A DNA stretch of 64,000 bases from Streptomyces fragilis (GTDB lineage: Bacteria; Actinomycetota; Actinomycetes; Streptomycetales; Streptomycetaceae): NCBI RefSeq assembly GCF_003112515.1, contig NZ_BEVZ01000002.1, forward strand, positions 1,922,001 through 1,986,000, written 5' to 3'. A program made the translations under genes and the position numbers. Within the stretch, counting starts at the first letter, position 1, and the number at the start of each line of letters is the position of its first letter. The notes under the pieces were generated by a model that ran no database searches, had not been told where the DNA came from, and saw only the letters and a list, made by a program, of their open reading frames with translations. Shown here piece after piece: positions 59,761-64,000 of this stretch.

Positions 59761-60394
59761 GATCTCGACATTTTGGTGGTTCTTCACCGCGGCACTCGTC
59801 CTGCTGCTGGTGCCCGGGCCTTCGGTGCTCTACGTCACCGGCCGCACCCTCGACCAAGGCTTGCGGGCCGGCCTGCTGTCCACCCTCGGACTCGCCTGCG
59901 GCGATCTCGTCCAGGTGCTTGCCGCGGTCGTCGGGCTGTCGGCCCTCGTCGCATCGTCCGAGGTGGCCTTCGAAGTGGTCAAGTACACCGGCGTGGCCTA
60001 CCTGGTGTGGCTGGGCGTCAAGCGGCTGCGCACCCCTGTGACCCTCACCCCCGCCGCCGACCGGCACAACGAGGCGGTACCCGGCCGGCGCCTGGTGCTG
60101 GAGGGCCTGCTCGTCAATGCCCTCAATCCCAAGAGCACCCTGTTCTTCCTCGCCTTCCTCCCCGCCTTCGTGCACCCGGGACAGGGGCCGGTGTGGTCGC
60201 AGACCCTGGCGCTCGGCGTGGTGTTCGTCCTCGTCGGTGTGGCCACCAACGCGGGATGGGGACTGCTGAGCGCCTTCGTTCGCGGCCGGGTCGAGGAGAG
60301 CAAAGGGTTCCTCAACGCCCAGCGCTACGTCGGCGGCGGGGTGTTCCTCCTGCTGGCCGGCGCCGTCCTGACCACAGGAAACACCCACAGCTGA
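59753..60394 (+). CDS. LysE/RhtB-family exporter
   Basis: A 213-residue membrane protein with six predicted helices: WFFTAALVLLLVPGPSVLYV (with the PGP motif of LysE proteins), GLLSTLGLACGDLVQVLAAV, YTGVAYLVWLGVKRLR, NPKSTLFFLAFLPAFVHPGQ, TLALGVVFVLVGVATNAGWG and a last helix. LysE/RhtB carriers export amino acids and similar small zwitterions, so the operon's product or an intermediate may be a small amino-acid-like molecule (inference). It overlaps the PPTase stop by 8 bp. Last gene of the operon, 82 bp before a strong terminator. Confidence 0.9.
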   Translation: MPEISTFWWFFTAALVLLLVPGPSVLYVTGRTLDQGLRAGLLSTLGLACGDLVQVLAAVVGLSALVASSEVAFEVVKYTGVAYLVWLGVKRLRTPVTLTPAADRHNEAVPGRRLVLEGLLVNALNPKSTLFFLAFLPAFVHPGQGPVWSQTLALGVVFVLVGVATNAGWGLLSAFVRGRVEESKGFLNAQRYVGGGVFLLLAGAVLTTGNTHS

Positions 60395-60476
60395 CACGAC
60401 CCAGCCCCGCCCCATGAGGAGACCGGCGCGTGACCGCCCACGCCACCGTGCCGGCCGGGCCCGCCTGGACGTGCCG

Positions 60477-60525
60477 GCCGGACACCTCGTCACACGGACC
60501 GACCTGGTGTGACGAGGTGTCCGGC
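60477..60525. terminator. Perfect 19-bp-stem terminator at the end of the biosynthetic operon
   Basis: GCCGGACACCTCGTCACAC (60477-60495) pairs without mismatch to the mirror arm at 60507-60525 around an 11-nt loop. It lies 82 bp beyond the LysE stop and before a convergent regulator gene, so it marks the operon's 3' boundary. The rest of 60395-60674 contains no gene that I can support. Confidence 0.9.
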
Positions 60526-60674
60526 CCGGGAGTCGGCGTCCTGTTCGCAAGAACTGGGCGCGGGTGAGCGTCGGCGCCTTCCCCGGGAGGAGACCGCCGT
60601 CCGCGTGGCCGCTCCGCCGGGCAGGGAGGGTCACCGGAGCCGAAGAGGCGGACGGCTGAGCGACGCAGGGGGGC

Positions 60675-61679
60675 TCACGACGGCGGGACGGTCCCCGGTC
60701 CTGCGGCGCGCGCGTAGCGGGCGGCGAGTTCTGCGAACGCCGTGGCCAACTGCGGTGGACCGACGACCTCGAGGCCCGTGTCGAAGTAACCGAGGGTGGT
60801 GGCGAGTCCGGTCCAGGACCAGGAGCCGAGGGTGAGCCGGCAGCGGCGAGGGCCGAGTTCCTCGACGATTCCGTCCCGGGCGAAGGGGGCGACGTCGGCG
60901 GCGGGGAGGTGGAGGACGACTTCGCCCCGGCAGGGCCAGTCGGTCGTGGTGCCGTCGTTGCCCCGGAACCGGCTGGTGACGAAGGCGGAGACGTCGCCCC
61001 CGGGGACTTCACGCGGAGTGAAACGGGGGCCGGCGGGTGTACGGGGCCGGATGCGGTCGACGCGGAAGGTGCGCCAGTCCTCCCGGTCGAGGTCCCAGGC
61101 CACGAGGTACCAGCGGTGGCGCCAGGTGACCAGGTGGTGGGGTTGTACGCGGCGCGGGGCACCGGCCGAGATTCCCGGGCCCGGGCCCGAGGTGTGGTCG
61201 AGGCGCAATTCCTGGCGGGCGTGGATGACGTGGCTGAGCTCCATCAGGACCTGGGGGTCCACCTCGGGGGTGTCACCGGCCGCAGGTGGCCGGACGGCGG
61301 TGGCGCGCAGCAGGTCGATGCGGTGACGCAGGTGTGACGGCATGACCTGGCGGAGGGTGGCCAGGGCCCGGGCGGCGTCCTCGGCGACGGCGGTGCCGGC
61401 GGCCGCGGTCTGCAGGGCGACGGCCAGGGCGACGACCTGGCCGTCGTCGAACAGGAGGGGCGGCATGCGAGTGCCGGCCTCCAGCCGGTAACCACCGGCC
61501 GGTCCTTTGACGGTGGTGATCGGGTAGCCGAGGCCACGCAGCCGATCGATGTCACGGCGCACGGTGCGTGAGGTGACGTCCAGACGCCCGGCGAGGTCCT
61601 CACCGGACCAGTCACGGTGGGTCTGGAGCAACGAGAGCAGCACGAGCAGCCGGGAGGACGTCTTCTGCATGGGATCCAT
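60675..61679 (-). CDS. WYL-domain (DeoR/YafY-type) transcriptional regulator
   Basis: About 334 residues. The N-terminal winged helix is SRLLVLLSLLQTHRDWSGED, then LAGRLDVTSRTVRRDIDRLR; PITTVKGPAGGYRLEAGTRM is the linker common to YafY-like regulators. The C-terminal half is a WYL-like ligand-binding domain (HLVTWRHRWYLVAWDLDRED, where the motif is WYL). It is divergent from a VOC/PhnB-like gene, an arrangement often seen for this regulator type, and probably represses it. ATG 61679; ATG 61670 is possible. Confidence 0.88.
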   Translation of the reverse strand: MDPMQKTSSRLLVLLSLLQTHRDWSGEDLAGRLDVTSRTVRRDIDRLRGLGYPITTVKGPAGGYRLEAGTRMPPLLFDDGQVVALAVALQTAAAGTAVAEDAARALATLRQVMPSHLRHRIDLLRATAVRPPAAGDTPEVDPQVLMELSHVIHARQELRLDHTSGPGPGISAGAPRRVQPHHLVTWRHRWYLVAWDLDREDWRTFRVDRIRPRTPAGPRFTPREVPGGDVSAFVTSRFRGNDGTTTDWPCRGEVVLHLPAADVAPFARDGIVEELGPRRCRLTLGSWSWTGLATTLGYFDTGLEVVGPPQLATAFAELAARYARAAGPGTVPPS

Positions 61680-61828
61680 GGTCCCCGAAGTAGAGGACGC
61701 ATCCTGTCCGGTACTCCTGCCAAGGTGGCGTACAAGCCGCTCAGGAGACATCACTCCTGGTCACGGCGGTCGTCACCCGCACTGGACGGGTCGGCGGCGC
61801 ATCCGTCACACCGCACAAGGAGCAACCC

Positions 61829-62251
61829 ATGTCCGTCACGACCACCACCCACCTGAACTTCCGGGGCACCGCACGAGAGGCACTGGACCACTACCGGTCC
61901 GTCTTCGGCGGACGCACCGTCGCGGTCACCTACGCGGACGCGGGCGCCGTGCGGAACGAGAGCGAGGCGGACTGGGTGATGTGGGGCGAGGTGGCAGGCG
62001 ACGACGGCTTCCACGTCATGGCCTACGACGTGCCCTCGGACCTGCCTTGGAACCAGGGCGAGAACCCGTTCTTCGTCTCCGTACGCGGTGACGACGCCGA
62101 GGAGATCCGCGCCCTGTGGGGCAGGCTCGCCGAGGGCTCGGCCGTCGTGCGCCCGCTGGAGCCCGCGCCGTGGGCACCTCTGTACGGCATGCTCACCGAC
62201 CGCTTCGGCGTCACCTGGGTCCTGGACGTCGCCGCTCCCTACAACGGCTGA
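61829..62251 (+). CDS. VOC-superfamily (PhnB/glyoxalase-like) protein
   Basis: A 140-residue VOC-fold protein: THLNFRGTAREALDHYRSVF is the PhnB-type start, then DWVMWGEVAGDDGFHVMAYD and FFVSVRGDDAEEIRALWGRL, ending with PLYGMLTDRFGVTWVLDVA. Family members bind metals or antibiotics or act as isomerases; many PhnB-like proteins have no known activity. The ATG at 61829 follows AAGGAG. Divergent from the WYL regulator. Confidence 0.9.
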   Translation: MSVTTTTHLNFRGTAREALDHYRSVFGGRTVAVTYADAGAVRNESEADWVMWGEVAGDDGFHVMAYDVPSDLPWNQGENPFFVSVRGDDAEEIRALWGRLAEGSAVVRPLEPAPWAPLYGMLTDRFGVTWVLDVAAPYNG

Positions 62252-62275
62252 ACCGGCCGACCGACGTGAACCGCC

Positions 62276-62314
62276 CCGTCCGGGCCACCGCGGTGACACG
62301 CGCGGCCCGGACGG
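62276..62314. terminator. Hairpin downstream of the VOC gene
   Basis: CCGTCCGGGCC (62276-62286) and GGCCCGGACGG (62304-62314) are perfect 11-bp arms around a 17-nt loop, 25 bp after the VOC stop codon. Confidence 0.75.
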
Positions 62315-62518
62315 CGCAGGCACCGCACACCTACGCCCGTCTCACGAACCGAGCCGCAGCCGGAGTACTCCTCGTATGCGGACGAGTTGGCGGCCGGGAG
62401 ACCGCAGGGAAGGCTGGGTTGAGGAAGGCTCCTCACCGTGCGGTCCCCCGCCGCCGGAGGGACGATGGACGTAAGCACAAGGCCGCGCCTCACCGGGCGC
62501 CGAGGCCAGGGGGACAGC

Positions 62519-63091
62519 ATGTCTCGTCTGTCGGTATGCGCGCTGGCAGCGGTCCTCGCCGTCGGCGGCACCGCCTACGGCGCCCGGACCGGTTCGGAAG
62601 CGCCGACGTACGGCGGCACGGCATGGTCCGCAGCCTCAGCCGGCGCGCACGCCCCAGCTCGCACCGACCCCTCGCCCACCGACGCCGAGGTGGGCGACAC
62701 CGTCCACCTGACGGGGCTCAAGAATGGCGAGAAGCTCGCGGTCACCGTGGTGAAGGTGGTCGACCCGGTGACCGGCAAGGACACCGGCCCCGGAACAGGG
62801 GAGCGGTACGTCGCCGTCCAGTTCCGTCTGCACAACACGGGATCGCAGCAGTACCGCGACGCCCCGATCAACAGCGCCAAGGTCGTCGACGAGCAGGGGC
62901 ACGAGTTCGGCTCCTGGATCGCCGAGACCACCGCCGGCCCGGGCTTCACCGGCACGACGACCCTCTCCGTCGGCGACACCGCGCTGGGATACGTCACGTT
63001 CAAGGTGCCGGAAGGGTCGGAGATCGCCGAGATCCAGTTCACGATGGACAGCGGTTTTGCCGACGACACCGGCAAGTGGCGCGTGCCCTGA
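62519..63091 (+). CDS. Secreted DUF4352-like protein
   Basis: About 190 residues with an N-terminal signal (MSRLSVCALAAVLAVGGTAY), an Ala/Ser/Pro-rich spacer and an Ig-like domain: AEVGDTVHLTGLKNGEKLAV, GERYVAVQFRLHNTGSQQYR and SVGDTALGYVTFKVPEGSEI. This matches the DUF4352 fold found in surface lipoproteins such as telomeric-repeat-like and antigen MPT63-type proteins. Role unknown. The ATG at 62519 has AGGGGGA 5 nt upstream; the frame is open further upstream but not protein-like. Confidence 0.8.
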   Translation: MSRLSVCALAAVLAVGGTAYGARTGSEAPTYGGTAWSAASAGAHAPARTDPSPTDAEVGDTVHLTGLKNGEKLAVTVVKVVDPVTGKDTGPGTGERYVAVQFRLHNTGSQQYRDAPINSAKVVDEQGHEFGSWIAETTAGPGFTGTTTLSVGDTALGYVTFKVPEGSEIAEIQFTMDSGFADDTGKWRVP

Positions 63092-63207
63092 CGGTGAGGC
63101 GCTCCGTGGCCGGCCCTGGCTTGCCACCGGTGACGATGGGGCGCCAGACCTCACCGGGGTTCGGCCACGCCTGGCGCAGTGAAGTGACAGGCAGTGCCTG
63201 TACCAGC

Positions 63208-63879
63208 TCATTCCTCGAGTGCGAGGCCCTCCCCGACGAGACCGGCCGGGTATCCGAAGCGGTCCCCGAGCATGGTCATCTCGGCGCGCAGCGCGACGGT
63301 GACCGGCAGGGCGTAGAACTTGACCGCCCGAAGGAAGAGCCGGTAGCCGAGGTCCGCACCTGCCTCCTTGGTGACCCGCCGGAACGCCGGCATCAAGGCG
63401 GGCAGCGGGTATGGGTTGAAGACCTGGGCCTCCGTGTGCGCGGTGGCCAGCGCGTCCGCGAGCGGACGCATCACGCGGAGGACCTCCGCGCCGGTGACCT
63501 CGTCGGCCTCCGGTCGGGCCGACGGAGGGACGAAGCCGGGGTCACGCCGCCGTTCGGCTGCGAGCCAGGTCTCTTCGAGCCTCCCCAGCCAGGCGCGAGG
63601 AGTCACGTCCTCCGCGACAGGATCGAGCGCGTAGTCCGTCGAACCGGCCCAGGCGGTTCTGATGGTCTCCTCCGGCAGCGAGGAATCCAGCAGGCACCGG
63701 ACGTCCCGCCCCAGCCGCAGCCGAGCGGACCGGTCCAGCTCCGCCACGGCCCGCTCCACCGTCAGGACGACGGCCGAGACGGGACCCCGCTCGACGAGGG
63801 CGTCGATCTCCGGTGCCGGCAGGTCGGCGAGGTCCGCGCACTGCAGCGAGAGCCATGACAGGCCCACTTCCTGTGCCAT
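63208..63879 (-). CDS. Unrecognised protein of about 223 residues
   Basis: I do not recognise the family. The protein is cytoplasmic-looking, with an alternating strand/helix start (GLSWLSLQCADLADLPAPEI), two segments rich in Arg/Leu (ARLRLGRDVRCLLDSSLPEE) and a conserved-looking end (ADLGYRLFLRAVKFYALPVT, then VALRAEMTMLGDRFGYPAGL). It has codon usage typical of real genes. The start is either ATG 63879 with AGGAACG upstream or ATG 63915. No neighbour in the window suggests a job. Nothing is visible in the remaining 63916-64000. Confidence 0.65.
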   Translation of the reverse strand: MAQEVGLSWLSLQCADLADLPAPEIDALVERGPVSAVVLTVERAVAELDRSARLRLGRDVRCLLDSSLPEETIRTAWAGSTDYALDPVAEDVTPRAWLGRLEETWLAAERRRDPGFVPPSARPEADEVTGAEVLRVMRPLADALATAHTEAQVFNPYPLPALMPAFRRVTKEAGADLGYRLFLRAVKFYALPVTVALRAEMTMLGDRFGYPAGLVGEGLALEE

Positions 63880-64000
63880 CGTTCCTACTTCGGATAGGAG
63901 GTGGAGGCGACCCATGTCTTGGGCCTGTTGTGGCTCTCGACGAATCGGTGACGGATGATCGTATGACAGGGCTCCGGTTGGGGTAGGACAGACGCTGGCG

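Overview
This is high-GC actinobacterial DNA and almost certainly a Streptomyces chromosome arm. Codon usage, GTG starts with 4-base stop/start overlaps, rare TTA codons, a Tat-exported GH11 xylanase and above all a tap-tpg pair (10145-13060) support this. Tap and Tpg are the telomere-associated and terminal proteins of linear Streptomyces replicons, so the window probably lies in a subtelomeric region.

Layout. 1-9.5 kb: mixed accessory genes, namely the 5' end of a HAD hydrolase, an aminoglycoside nucleotidyltransferase-like enzyme, a saccharopine-dehydrogenase-like reductase, a GlxA-type regulator, a secreted CAP protein, a degenerate tyrosine-recombinase-like protein, an XRE regulator divergent from a type I methionine aminopeptidase across a 22-bp near-perfect palindrome, a xylanase, a DUF402 remnant, a nucleotidyltransferase and a GNAT enzyme. 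9.7-13.1 kb: a three-gene run ending in tap-tpg. 13.2-17.4 kb: a small secreted protein, an XRE/membrane protein and a divergent MarR/MMPL efflux pair. 17.4-24.8 kb: a sugar-uptake operon (isomerase, Gfo/Idh dehydrogenase, binding lipoprotein, permease, ATPase) with an upstream ROK repressor. 25-29.3 kb: an XRE-cupin regulator, an epoxide hydrolase and two plant-polysaccharide esterases. One esterase carries a CBM2 and a CGAAA-N-TTTCG box; a near match lies upstream of the xylanase. 29.6-32.8 kb: a large membrane NACHT NTPase and a small partner that share a short 'GDVHN..GG...V..GRDF' tag. 33.2-39 kb: regulators (MerR, AraC, HxlR), redox enzymes, a small membrane protein and a frameshifted remnant.

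40.2-60.4 kb is the centrepiece: a one-strand, 15-gene, translationally coupled biosynthetic operon. It encodes a tandem nitroreductase/SagB-like flavoenzyme, an acyl-CoA-dehydrogenase (ACAD) homologue without the usual catalytic Glu, a free-standing AMP ligase, a carrier protein, a second ACAD-like protein, a DapB-like reductase, a PPTase, an AMP ligase-carrier loading protein, one PKS module with the unusual order KS-AT-KR-DH-ACP, a four-gene FkbK/J/I/H cassette without a methyltransferase (hence probably hydroxymalonyl-ACP), a type II thioesterase, a second PPTase and a LysE exporter. No condensation domain and no pathway regulator are visible. At least four genes carry in-frame TTA codons, implying bldA control. 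A 19-bp perfect-stem terminator closes the operon. I do not recognise the product; the best inference is a small oxidised amino-acid- or acyl-derived unit extended once with a hydroxymalonyl unit.

60.7-64 kb: a WYL/DeoR-type regulator divergent from a VOC/PhnB-like protein, a secreted DUF4352-like protein and an unrecognised gene. No tRNA, rRNA, CRISPR array or intact insertion sequence was seen. Reading was by eye; family assignments rest on motifs and memory, not on searches.
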